The notes: generated by a model not told the origin, from the sequence alone. Numbered from the stretch's first letter, positions 1 to 4,890 are shown. The stretch is DNA of 5,444 nt from Methanobrevibacter sp. (GCA_031289975.1 JAITOM010000023.1:1-5444), one strand, 5' to 3'. Made by a program: numbers and translations.

Positions 1-566
1 ATCATTGATAAACATAAATTCTTTTTAGAAAATTCTAATCTTTTCCAATGACGATGTAATTCATCAGCCCATAATCCAAATTTCATTCCATAGGTTGTAG
101 GAATTGCATGTTGACCATGTGTTCTACCAATACAAACCCTATCAATGTTTTCTCTTGATAAATTTAGAATAATATTTGTTAACTTTTCAAGTTTATCTTT
201 TAAAATAGCTATTGATTCATTAAACAATAATGAATTTGAACTATCAATAATATCATTGGAAGTAGCTCCAAAATGAACATATTCTCCAGCATCACCGTTG
301 CATTGTTCTTTTAATCCTTCAATTAAAGCAGCTATATCATGATTTTTTTCTTTTTCAATTTCATTTACTCTTTCCAATTTCACATAATCTGTATTTGCTT
401 TAGATTTAATCTCCATTGCAACATCTTTACTTATTATTCCAAGTTCAGCTTCTGCTTGTGCTAATGCAGATTCAATATCCAACATTTTCTGTAGTTTATT
501 CTCTGTTTCCCAAATATTTTTCATTTCTGCTGTTCCATATCTAAATTCAATTGGATGAATTGCCAT
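1..566 (-). CDS. purB: Adenylosuccinate lyase, N-terminal part (runs off left edge)
   Basis: The gene reads on the minus strand from an ATG at 566 to the window edge without a stop, giving 188 complete residues of an enzyme that is usually about 450 residues long. Adenylosuccinate lyase removes fumarate from SAICAR and from adenylosuccinate, two steps of purine synthesis in the cytoplasm. The protein begins MAIHPIEFRYG, a typical archaeal PurB start. NHD at 75-77 carries the histidine used in catalysis in this family. HFGATSNDI at 98-106 and RTHGQHAIPTTYG at 148-160 match conserved signatures of the fumarase/aspartase superfamily, the latter with the second catalytic histidine. An in-frame ATG at 581 would add five residues, but GGAG at 576-579 lies nine bases before the 566 ATG and no Shine-Dalgarno is seen before 581. 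The gene diverges from egsA. The family call is secure; the C-terminal catalytic serine loop is outside the window. Confidence 0.95.
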   Translation of the reverse strand, partial: MAIHPIEFRYGTAEMKNIWETENKLQKMLDIESALAQAEAELGIISKDVAMEIKSKANTDYVKLERVNEIEKEKNHDIAALIEGLKEQCNGDAGEYVHFGATSNDIIDSSNSLLFNESIAILKDKLEKLTNIILNLSRENIDRVCIGRTHGQHAIPTTYGMKFGLWADELHRHWKRLEFSKKNLCLSM

Positions 567-573
567 TTTAATT

Positions 574-580
574 TTCTCCA
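574..580 (-). promoter_or_regulatory. Ribosome binding site of purB (decides start)
   Basis: On the minus strand TGGAGA precedes the ATG at 566, with the GGAG core nine bases away. This is a good match to the archaeal Shine-Dalgarno. It overlaps the alternative upstream ATG at 581, which makes that upstream start unlikely. Confidence 0.7.
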
Positions 581-627
581 TGATTTAACTATTCTATTAT
601 ATTTCAAACCTTTAAATGTCCTTAATA

Positions 628-645
628 ATATTATATTTATATTAA
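628..645 (-). promoter_or_regulatory. Candidate TATA box region for purB
   Basis: Read on the minus strand, ATAAATATAA (640-631) is a TATA-like element about 65-75 bases before the purB ATG. Transcription starting about 25 bases downstream would give a leader of roughly 40 bases that includes the ribosome binding site. A second TATA-like word at 593-603 would start transcription inside the ribosome binding site and is less likely. The whole stretch is AT-rich, so the assignment is weak. Confidence 0.3.
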
Positions 646-697
646 TAATAAGATGAATAATAGGATGCATTTAATTAACTTATTTAAATAATTCACA

Positions 698-911
698 TAT
701 AGTGGTTTTGATAAAGTTCTTAATAAATGAATTTTTTTAAAAATAAATATTATTAAACTATATTAATTTAAAATTCTTTATATTAATTAAAATATATTTA
801 AATTATTTAAAATTTAAAATTATTAATTTTTATAAAGTAATATCAAAAATTAAATAATTTAATAAAAAAATTTTTCATCTAAAATTTAAGAACTTTTCCA
901 AAATGACTATA
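698..911 (+). mobile_element. Family E MITE-like element, copy E1 (complete)
   Basis: This 214-bp non-coding element has imperfect terminal inverted repeats. The left end, 698-723, starts TATAGTGGTTTTG. The right end, 886-911, read on the other strand starts TATAGTCATTTTG. I count 22 matches in 26 positions, including a shared run of AAAGTTCTTAA. The interior is almost pure A+T, has no usable ORF and can fold on itself. Very similar copies occur at 1373-1574 and 3972-4184, and the right half recurs at 4543-4642. Both ends carry a flanking TA (TA|TAGTGG ... GACTA|TA), which would fit a TA target duplication like that of Tc1/mariner/IS630-type elements; this is inference. The right end abuts a truncated X element, as if E1 had landed in it or a deletion had joined them. 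Confidence 0.75.
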
Positions 912-1115
912 AAGAAAATCTTTCAGATTTTCTAATTGAACAAGTTCAATAATGAGATTTTTTAAATTATACAATAAATGTTAAATTTTTAATTAAAAAA
1001 ATTATAAATTCTTATTTTTAAAAATAAAAAAATTATTATTTAAAAAATGAAATTTTTAAAAATAAGATATTTAAAAATAAATGATTAATTACAAACATTT
1101 TTTACATCCCCATAT
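911..1115 (-). mobile_element. Family X element, truncated copy X1 (inverted relative to X2)
   Basis: The reverse complement of this stretch matches the X element at 4202-4473. The matches include the hairpin pair near 913-950, AATGAGATTTTTTAAATTA (952-970 region) and the end sequence ending in TTACATCCCCATA (around 1101-1114), which corresponds to the left terminal repeat of X2. X1 lacks about 70 bp at its 911 end, where E1 begins, so it has only one terminal repeat. It also lacks an internal block of about 60 bp that in X2 holds two hairpins. Visible hairpins are AGAAAATCT/AGATTTTCT (913-933) and ATTGAAC/GTTCAAT (935-950). No protein-coding capacity is credible. Confidence 0.7.
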
Positions 1116-1372
1116 ATTAATTTTTAAATATTAACTTTTAAAGAGTTTTTAATTATTAAATTTTTTATTTATTTTTACATTCATGATTATAAAATATTTA
1201 TTTTAAAATTATATTACTTAATAGTAATTATTTTTTATAATAAAAGAATTTAAATTTTTTATTTGAATAATTTTCTATTTTCAAGTTAGAAAAATGAAAT
1301 TTTTCTTCATTTATAAATTGTATTAAATTTTAAAGGTTTATTTTTTAAAAATAGAAAAATTATTTTTTAAGA
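1116..1372. other. AT-rich spacer with a possible decayed X-like hairpin fragment
   Basis: There is no gene, RNA or promoter I can support here. Around 1281-1320 the plus strand resembles the X2 region 4483-4522. Both have AAGTTAGAAAAA followed by a run of Ts and CTT. In this copy AGAAAAAT (1288-1295) pairs with ATTTTTCT (1299-1306) over a three-base loop. This may be a diverged fragment of another family X copy in plus orientation. The rest is low-complexity A+T sequence in which similarity by eye cannot be trusted. Confidence 0.35.
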
Positions 1373-1574
1373 TGTAGTGGTTTTGATAAATAACTTTTTT
1401 AAAAATAAATATTATTAAAATATATTTATTTAAAATTAGTTATATTAATTAAAATATATTTATATTATTTAAAATTTAAAATTATAGATTTTTATAAAGT
1501 AATATTTAAAATTAAATAATTTAATAAAAAAAATTATCATTTTAAAATTTAAGAACTTTTCCATAATGACTATA
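1373..1574 (+). mobile_element. Family E MITE-like element, copy E2 (left end damaged)
   Basis: This 202-bp copy runs in the same direction as E1. It matches E3 very closely through the interior. The right end, ending GACTATA at 1574, is intact. The left end reads TGTAGTGG instead of TATAGTGG and lacks a block of about 12 bp (GTTCTTAATAAA in E1 and E3), apparently lost between two ATAAA repeats, so the inner half of its left terminal repeat is gone. If a transposase needs both ends, this copy may be immobile. Its right end is only about 50 bp upstream of the likely egsA TATA box. Confidence 0.75.
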
Positions 1575-1623
1575 TTTTATAAATAATTATAAATAATTAA
1601 AAGTACAAAATCATTCTATTATA

Positions 1624-1634
1624 TTTTATATAAC
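1624..1634 (+). promoter_or_regulatory. Probable TATA box of the egsA operon
   Basis: TTTATATAA at 1625-1633 is a good archaeal TATA box. A start about 25 bases downstream would fall near 1655, giving a leader of about 20 bases before the ATG at 1678. That placement argues against using the ATG at 1654, which would be at or before the transcript start. No clear BRE stands out in this AT-rich context. Confidence 0.5.
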
Positions 1635-1664
1635 ATGATTTTAATATATTTTCATGCTAATCAT

Positions 1665-1674
1665 AGAAGTTGTT
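1665..1674 (+). promoter_or_regulatory. Weak ribosome binding site of egsA (decides start)
   Basis: AGAAGTTGTT matches seven of ten positions of the full archaeal consensus AGGAGGTGAT and ends three bases before the ATG at 1678, the same spacing as the stronger sites before the genes at 2738 and 4894. The ATG at 1654 has nothing comparable before it. Confidence 0.45.
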
Positions 1675-1677
1675 TAT

Positions 1678-2724
1678 ATGGATTCTAAAAAAATTCAAAT
1701 GCCGCGAATATTTCATATTGGTTCTGGTGTAATAAATGAAACTGGGGATATATGTAGGGATTTAAAGATTGATGGTAATCTTTTAATTGTTACAGGTGAT
1801 CTAACCCAAAAAATAGCTGGTATTTTAGTTAAAGAAACATTGGAAAATTCAGATTACAATGTTTCAGTAGTTAAAATAGATGATGCAACAGAAAAATCAG
1901 TGCAATATGTTGAAGATAAGGCAGATGATATATCATTAATCTTAGGGGTTGGTGGAGGAAAAGTTGTAGATGTTTCTAAAATGGCATCTAAAAATAAGAA
2001 TATAGATTTCATATCTATACCAACTTCAGCTGCTCATGATGGAATAGCTTCTCCTCTTGCCTCTATAAAACAAAAAAATCAGAATTCATTATCATTATAT
2101 GCTCAAGCTCCAATTGGAGTAATAGCTGATACAGATATTATTAGAAAAGCACCATTTAAATTTCTATCTTCAGGATGTGCTGATGTAATATCTAACTACA
2201 CAGCTATTAAAGATTGGAAATTAGCTAATAGGTTGCATAATGAATATTATAGTGAATCTGCAGCAGCATTGTCAGAAATGACAGCTAAACTTATTATAAA
2301 ATCCTCTGATTCAGTTAAAAAAGGATTAGAAGAAAGTGTTAAGTTAGTTGTAAAGTCTTTATTTAGTAGTGGAATGTCCATAAGTATTGCTGGTTCAAGT
2401 AGACCAGCAAGTGGTTCAGAACATAAGTTTAGTCATGCACTTGATAAAATCGCAAAGAAGTCTGCTTTACATGGACATCAATGTGGCGTTGGAACTATTA
2501 TGATGATGCATTTACATGGAGGGGATTGGAAATTCATTAAAAATGCATTAAATGATATTAATGCACCTACAACAGCTTATGATTTAGATATTGACCCTGA
2601 AGATATTATTGATGCACTATCAATAGCTCATGAAATGCGTAAAGATCGTTACACTATTTTAGGAGAAAAAGGACTTTCAAGAAGCGCTGCTAAGAATTTA
2701 GCTATTAAAACTGGAGTAATATAA
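1678..2724 (+). CDS. egsA: sn-glycerol-1-phosphate dehydrogenase
   Basis: This enzyme reduces dihydroxyacetone phosphate to sn-glycerol-1-phosphate with NAD(P)H in the cytoplasm, the first committed step for the backbone of archaeal ether lipids. The 348-residue product is the usual family length. GVGGGKVVDVSK (90-101) is the nucleotide-binding loop of the iron-containing-alcohol-dehydrogenase/glycerol dehydrogenase fold, and PTSAAHDGIASP (115-126) is the typical EgsA signature. D169 (in GCADVISNY), H249 (in GSEHKFSHALD) and H265 (in LHGHQCGVG) sit where the family binds its catalytic metal; I place these by motif, not alignment. An in-frame ATG at 1654 would add eight residues (MLIIEVVY). 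I prefer 1678 because MDSKKIQMPR resembles other EgsA starts, a weak ribosome binding site fits it, and the likely promoter would start transcription near 1655. It heads a probable three-gene operon. The gene is expected to be essential. Confidence 0.95.
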   Translation: MDSKKIQMPRIFHIGSGVINETGDICRDLKIDGNLLIVTGDLTQKIAGILVKETLENSDYNVSVVKIDDATEKSVQYVEDKADDISLILGVGGGKVVDVSKMASKNKNIDFISIPTSAAHDGIASPLASIKQKNQNSLSLYAQAPIGVIADTDIIRKAPFKFLSSGCADVISNYTAIKDWKLANRLHNEYYSESAAALSEMTAKLIIKSSDSVKKGLEESVKLVVKSLFSSGMSISIAGSSRPASGSEHKFSHALDKIAKKSALHGHQCGVGTIMMMHLHGGDWKFIKNALNDINAPTTAYDLDIDPEDIIDALSIAHEMRKDRYTILGEKGLSRSAAKNLAIKTGVI

Positions 2725-2728
2725 ACCT

Positions 2729-2734
2729 GGTGAT
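2729..2734 (+). promoter_or_regulatory. Ribosome binding site of the UPF0179 gene
   Basis: GGTGAT lies three bases before the ATG at 2738, complementary to the AUCACC at the end of archaeal 16S rRNA. It lies in the 13-base gap after the egsA stop, which supports translation from a shared transcript. Confidence 0.75.
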
Positions 2735-2737
2735 TAT

Positions 2738-3175
2738 ATGATAACATTAATTGGTGAGGATTTAGCAAAAAAAGATTTAGTATTTTTGTTTAACAAAGGT
2801 GCTAAAAAATGTGAGGATTGTAGATTTAAAACTTCTTGTGTGGAATCCTTAGAAGAAGGAAGAAAATATAAAATAGTGAATGTGCGAGAAGATCAACATT
2901 CTTGCCCAATACATGATAAAAAGAAGGTTAATGTTGTTGAAATTGAAAAATCAAATATAACTACATTTATCGATGCTAAAAAGTCTTTTCAAGGTTCTAC
3001 ACTTAATTATAATGCTCCTGACTGTAATCTTAATTGCATTTATCGTGAATTTTGCTTTCCAGATGGATTAAAAGAAAATGATAAGTGTACAATTGAAAAT
3101 ATTGTAGAAAAACATGTAAATGGCTGTGTTAAAGGATATTCTCTTGTTAAAGTTGTTTTAAAAATCAATGAATAA
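2738..3175 (+). CDS. UPF0179 family Cys-rich protein, function unknown
   Basis: A 145-residue archaeal protein of the UPF0179 family, recognised from its length and cysteine pattern. No biochemical role is known to me. It has nine cysteines at 25, 28, 34, 56, 96, 100, 106, 117 and 130. They form two similar sets: C-x2-C-x5-C-x21-C (25-56) and C-x3-C-x5-C-x23-C (96-130), with related sequence after the third Cys in each (LEEGRKYKIVNV and LKENDKCTIENI). This suggests an internal duplication with each half binding a metal, either zinc or an iron-sulfur cluster; that is inference. There is no signal peptide or membrane segment. It starts 13 bases after egsA behind a good ribosome binding site, and a methyltransferase gene follows after 31 bases. 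Linkage with egsA alone does not establish a role in lipid synthesis. Confidence 0.85.
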   Translation: MITLIGEDLAKKDLVFLFNKGAKKCEDCRFKTSCVESLEEGRKYKIVNVREDQHSCPIHDKKKVNVVEIEKSNITTFIDAKKSFQGSTLNYNAPDCNLNCIYREFCFPDGLKENDKCTIENIVEKHVNGCVKGYSLVKVVLKINE

Positions 3176-3193
3176 TTTTAATTTATTAAGTTT

Positions 3194-3200
3194 TAAGGAT
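3194..3200 (+). promoter_or_regulatory. Ribosome binding site of the methyltransferase gene (decides start)
   Basis: TAAGGAT lies about six bases before the ATG at 3207. The other in-frame ATG at 3168 overlaps the end of the UPF0179 gene and has no Shine-Dalgarno before it. Confidence 0.6.
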
Positions 3201-3206
3201 GAAATT

Positions 3207-3884
3207 ATGAGTTCAGTTAAAAAAAGATTTGAAGCAGTAGCAGAAGAATATGATGAAACAGTTCAATTGAAAATACCATATTATGCTGATTTAATAAAAG
3301 CCCTTATTAATTCTATTCCATTTAATAAAGAATATGAATTTAAGGTTTTGGATCTTGGTTGTGGAACTGGTAATATATCAAAATTTATTAAAGAAACTTT
3401 TCCAAATAGCTATTTAACCTGCTTAGATTTATCAGAAAAAATGATTGAAATGGCTAAGATTAAATTAAAAGATTACGATAATATTGAATTTCTTAATAAC
3501 GATTTTCAAAATATTGATTATAAAAATGAATTTGATATGATTGTTTCATCATTGGCTATTCATCATATTGAAAAAGATGAGGGTAAAAAAAAGTTATATT
3601 CAAAAATATTTGAAAGTTTAAAAGAAAATGGGGCTTTTTATAATGGAGATGTAGTTTTATCTTCAACTGAATTTGGAATTAATAAAAACAATGAAATTTA
3701 TAAAGAATTAATATCAAAAAAGCTTTCAAAAGAAAAGGTCAATGAATTAATTGAGAATACAAACAATGTGGATTATCCAGTGAAACTTCTTGATCAATTA
3801 AAATGGTTTGAAGAAATTGGTTTTAGAAATGTGGATATTACATGGAAATTATATGGGGTAGCTGTTTATGGTGGGTTTAAATAG
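3207..3884 (+). CDS. Class I SAM-dependent methyltransferase, substrate unknown
   Basis: The 225-residue product is a class I (Rossmann-fold) methyltransferase. VLDLGCGTGN (47-56) is the SAM-binding motif I. D74 in LTCLDLSEKMI is the acidic residue expected to hold the SAM ribose. NNDF (97-100) is the usual next acidic motif, and FDMIVSSLAIHHI (109-121) is the motif II region typical of UbiE/Methyltransf_25-like small-molecule enzymes. The start MSSVKKRFEAVAEEYDE is a common beginning in this group and has a ribosome binding site. An ATG 39 bases upstream would add 13 residues with no such support. No membrane segment is present. It is probably the last gene of the egsA transcript. The target cannot be read from the sequence: a lipid, cofactor or other small molecule are all possible. 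Confidence 0.85.
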   Translation: MSSVKKRFEAVAEEYDETVQLKIPYYADLIKALINSIPFNKEYEFKVLDLGCGTGNISKFIKETFPNSYLTCLDLSEKMIEMAKIKLKDYDNIEFLNNDFQNIDYKNEFDMIVSSLAIHHIEKDEGKKKLYSKIFESLKENGAFYNGDVVLSSTEFGINKNNEIYKELISKKLSKEKVNELIENTNNVDYPVKLLDQLKWFEEIGFRNVDITWKLYGVAVYGGFK

Positions 3885-3927
3885 CTATTATATGGTTATA
3901 TTCATCTGAAAGTCTTAATAATCTCTG

Positions 3928-3970
3928 ATTTAAAATTTATTTTAAATTTGTAAATAAATTATAGATTTTT
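3928..3970 (+). terminator. Possible terminator after the methyltransferase gene
   Basis: ATTTAAAA (3928-3935) and TTTTAAAT (3940-3947) form a perfect eight-bp, A-U-only stem over a four-base loop, and a run of six or more Ts follows at 3965-3972. Archaeal termination mainly needs T runs, so the T run is the more meaningful part. In DNA this AT-rich such a hairpin can arise by chance. Confidence 0.3.
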
Positions 3971-3971
3971 T

Positions 3972-4184
3972 TATAGTGGTTTTGATAAAGTTCTTAATAA
4001 ATAACTTTTTTTAAAATAAATATTATTAAAATATATTTATTTAAAATTAGTTATATTAACTAAAATAAATTTATATTAATTAAAATTTAAAATTATAGAT
4101 TTTTATAAATTAATATTTAAAATTAAATAATTTAATAAAAAAGATTATAATCCAAAATTTAAGAACTTTTCCAAAATTGCTATA
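3972..4184 (+). mobile_element. Family E MITE-like element, copy E3 (complete)
   Basis: This 213-bp copy runs in the same direction as E1 and E2, starting 87 bases after the methyltransferase stop. It has TATAGTGGTTTTG at the left and, read on the other strand, TATAGCAATTTTG at the right, with AAAGTTCTTAA shared by both ends: 21 of 26 terminal positions match. The interior closely follows E2, differing by scattered substitutions. It contains no ORF. With E2 it makes a pair of direct repeats around the egsA operon. Confidence 0.75.
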
Positions 4185-4187
4185 ATC

Positions 4188-4205
4188 AAAATATATTTAT
4201 ATTAT
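4188..4205 (+). mobile_element. Family E fragment, left part of interrupted copy E4
   Basis: These 18 bases are identical to E2 positions 1451-1468 and lie just left of element X2. The sequence that follows this point in E2, after a gap of five bases, resumes at 4543 on the far side of X2. The simplest reading is that an already shortened E copy was split by X2. The match is pure A+T, so it is suggestive only. Its last bases overlap the proposed X2 edge, because the exact boundary cannot be set. Confidence 0.45.
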
Positions 4206-4543
4206 GGTGATGTAAAAAATGTTTGTAATTAATCATTTATTTTTAAACATCTTATTGTTGAAAATTTATTTTCAACTTAGGAGAATGTATTCTCCGTTTT
4301 TATAAATTTCAAATTAATATTAAATTAATTTTTTAAATAATATTTTTTATTTATTTATTTTTAAAAATAATAATTCTAATTTTTTTAATTAAAAATTTGA
4401 CATTTATGCTGTAATTTAAAAAATCTCATTATTGAACTTGTTCAATTAGAAAATCTTTGATTTTCTTTACTTAAAACTTGTTTTAAGTTAGAAAAAATTT
4501 TTTATTTTTTCTTTACTTACAAACATTATTTCATACACTATGA
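4202..4543 (+). mobile_element. Family X MITE-like element, complete copy X2, with internal hairpin string
   Basis: The ends are imperfect inverted repeats. The left starts TTATGGTGATG. The right, read on the other strand, starts TCATAGTGTATG. Both continue into AATGTTTGTAA at the same distance from the end, with no gap needed. Inside are small hairpins: GTTGAAAAT/ATTTTCAAC (4257-4276), GGAGAAT/ATTCTCC (4280-4295), ATTGAAC/GTTCAAT (4431-4446), AGAAAATC/GATTTTCT (4448-4466), ACTTAAAAC/GTTTTAAGT (4469-4488) and AGAAAAAA/TTTTTTCT (4490-4512). The last four form two tandem units of about 40-45 bp, each with one short palindrome followed by one AGAAAA hairpin. A truncated inverted copy is at 911-1115. 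There is no transposase, and no convincing target duplication beyond a possible TAT at each edge. Confidence 0.65.
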
Positions 4544-4642
4544 TTTAAAATTATAGATTTTTATAAAATGATATTTAAAATTGAATAACTTGATAAAAAA
4601 ATTATCATTTTAAAGTTTAAGAACTTTTCCATAATTACTATA
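4543..4642 (+). mobile_element. Family E fragment, right half of interrupted copy E4
   Basis: From ATTTAAAATTATAG onward this matches the right half of E2 (from 1474) down to the conserved end TTTAAGAACTTTTCC and ACTATA at 4642. The left half is missing and is replaced by X2. It keeps one terminal repeat only. Confidence 0.7.
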
Positions 4643-4752
4643 AATAGAATTTCAAAATTTTAAATTTTATAAAAATCAATCCGATTTAATCTAATTTCAA
4701 TTATTAAATTTTAATTTAATGAAATTAACAAATATGCTACTGATAAGCAAGA

Positions 4753-4770
4753 TTAGTATCATGATACTAA
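4753..4770. promoter_or_regulatory. Perfect 18-bp palindrome, candidate operator
   Basis: TTAGTATCATGATACTAA reads the same on both strands over all 18 bases and contains four G/C bases, unlike the A+T-only inverted repeats nearby. It lies about 120 bp before the ATPase start and about 75 bp before its likely TATA box. It could be a dimeric repressor site or a decayed recombination site; no function is shown by the sequence. Confidence 0.45.
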
Positions 4771-4797
4771 AGTTTTGCATGATTTTATTCATTTTTG

Positions 4798-4819
4798 GGT
4801 AATTTTGAGGTAATTTTGA
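4798..4819 (+). repeat. Tandem 11-bp direct repeat before the AAA-ATPase gene
   Basis: GGTAATTTTGA occurs twice back to back, followed by a further G. The period is close to one helical turn, so two proteins could bind on the same DNA face. It sits between the 18-bp palindrome and the likely promoter. Confidence 0.5.
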
Positions 4820-4839
4820 GATATATGGATATTATAAAC

Positions 4840-4850
4840 AAAAATATAAG
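4840..4850 (+). promoter_or_regulatory. Candidate TATA box for the AAA-ATPase gene
   Basis: AAAAATATAAG (4840-4850) has an A-rich BRE-like lead and a TATA core. A start about 25 bases later, near 4871, would leave a leader of about 20 bases. GATATATGG around 4820 is an alternative. Confidence 0.4.
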
Positions 4851-4884
4851 CTATAATATTAAAAATTATGGATAATGATTTGAT

Positions 4885-4890
4885 GGTGAT
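4885..4890 (+). promoter_or_regulatory. Ribosome binding site of the AAA-ATPase gene
   Basis: GGTGAT lies three bases before the ATG at 4894, the same spacing as at the UPF0179 gene. It selects this ATG over the in-frame ATG at 4909. Confidence 0.7.

Larger units (their letters stand above)
4643..4840. other. Spacer upstream of the AAA-ATPase gene
   Basis: There is no gene here. It is less extreme in A+T than the repeat blocks. It contains an A+T hairpin (ATTAAATT/AATTTAAT, 4703-4720), the 18-bp palindrome at 4753-4770 and the 11-bp tandem repeat at 4798-4819, which are listed separately. Confidence 0.5.

Noticed and set aside
567..581. Upstream ATG extending purB by five residues
   Set aside because: The GGAG for the 566 ATG lies within this extension, and the 581 ATG has no Shine-Dalgarno of its own.
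698..911. Long target duplications (8 bp or more) around the E copies
   Set aside because: The flanks of E1, E2 and E3 were compared and no matching words beyond TA were found.
567..1653. tRNA or other structured RNA gene in the intergenic regions
   Set aside because: No stretch has the G+C content or cloverleaf motifs (for example GTTCRANNC) expected in such AT-rich genomes.
1654..1677. Upstream ATG extending egsA by eight residues
   Set aside because: There is no Shine-Dalgarno before it, it would lie at about the predicted transcript start, and the extra MLIIEVVY is not typical of EgsA.
582..1677. Replication origin, because of high A+T and inverted repeats
   Set aside because: There is no orc1/cdc6 gene nearby and no recognisable origin recognition box; the repeats are explained by elements E and X.
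3168..3206. Upstream ATG extending the methyltransferase by 13 residues
   Set aside because: It overlaps the end of the UPF0179 gene and has no ribosome binding site, while the ATG at 3207 has AAGGAT before it and gives the usual family N-terminus.
4280..4302. Intrinsic terminator (GGAGAAT/ATTCTCC stem followed by Ts)
   Set aside because: It has the right form but no gene ends near it, and it is one of several hairpins inside X2, so it is described as part of that element.
698..4642. CRISPR array
   Set aside because: The repeats are over 200 bp, few, and not separated by uniform spacers; there are no cas genes.
698..4642. Complete insertion sequence with transposase
   Set aside because: No frame in the repeat blocks encodes a protein of meaningful length, so only non-autonomous elements can be claimed.
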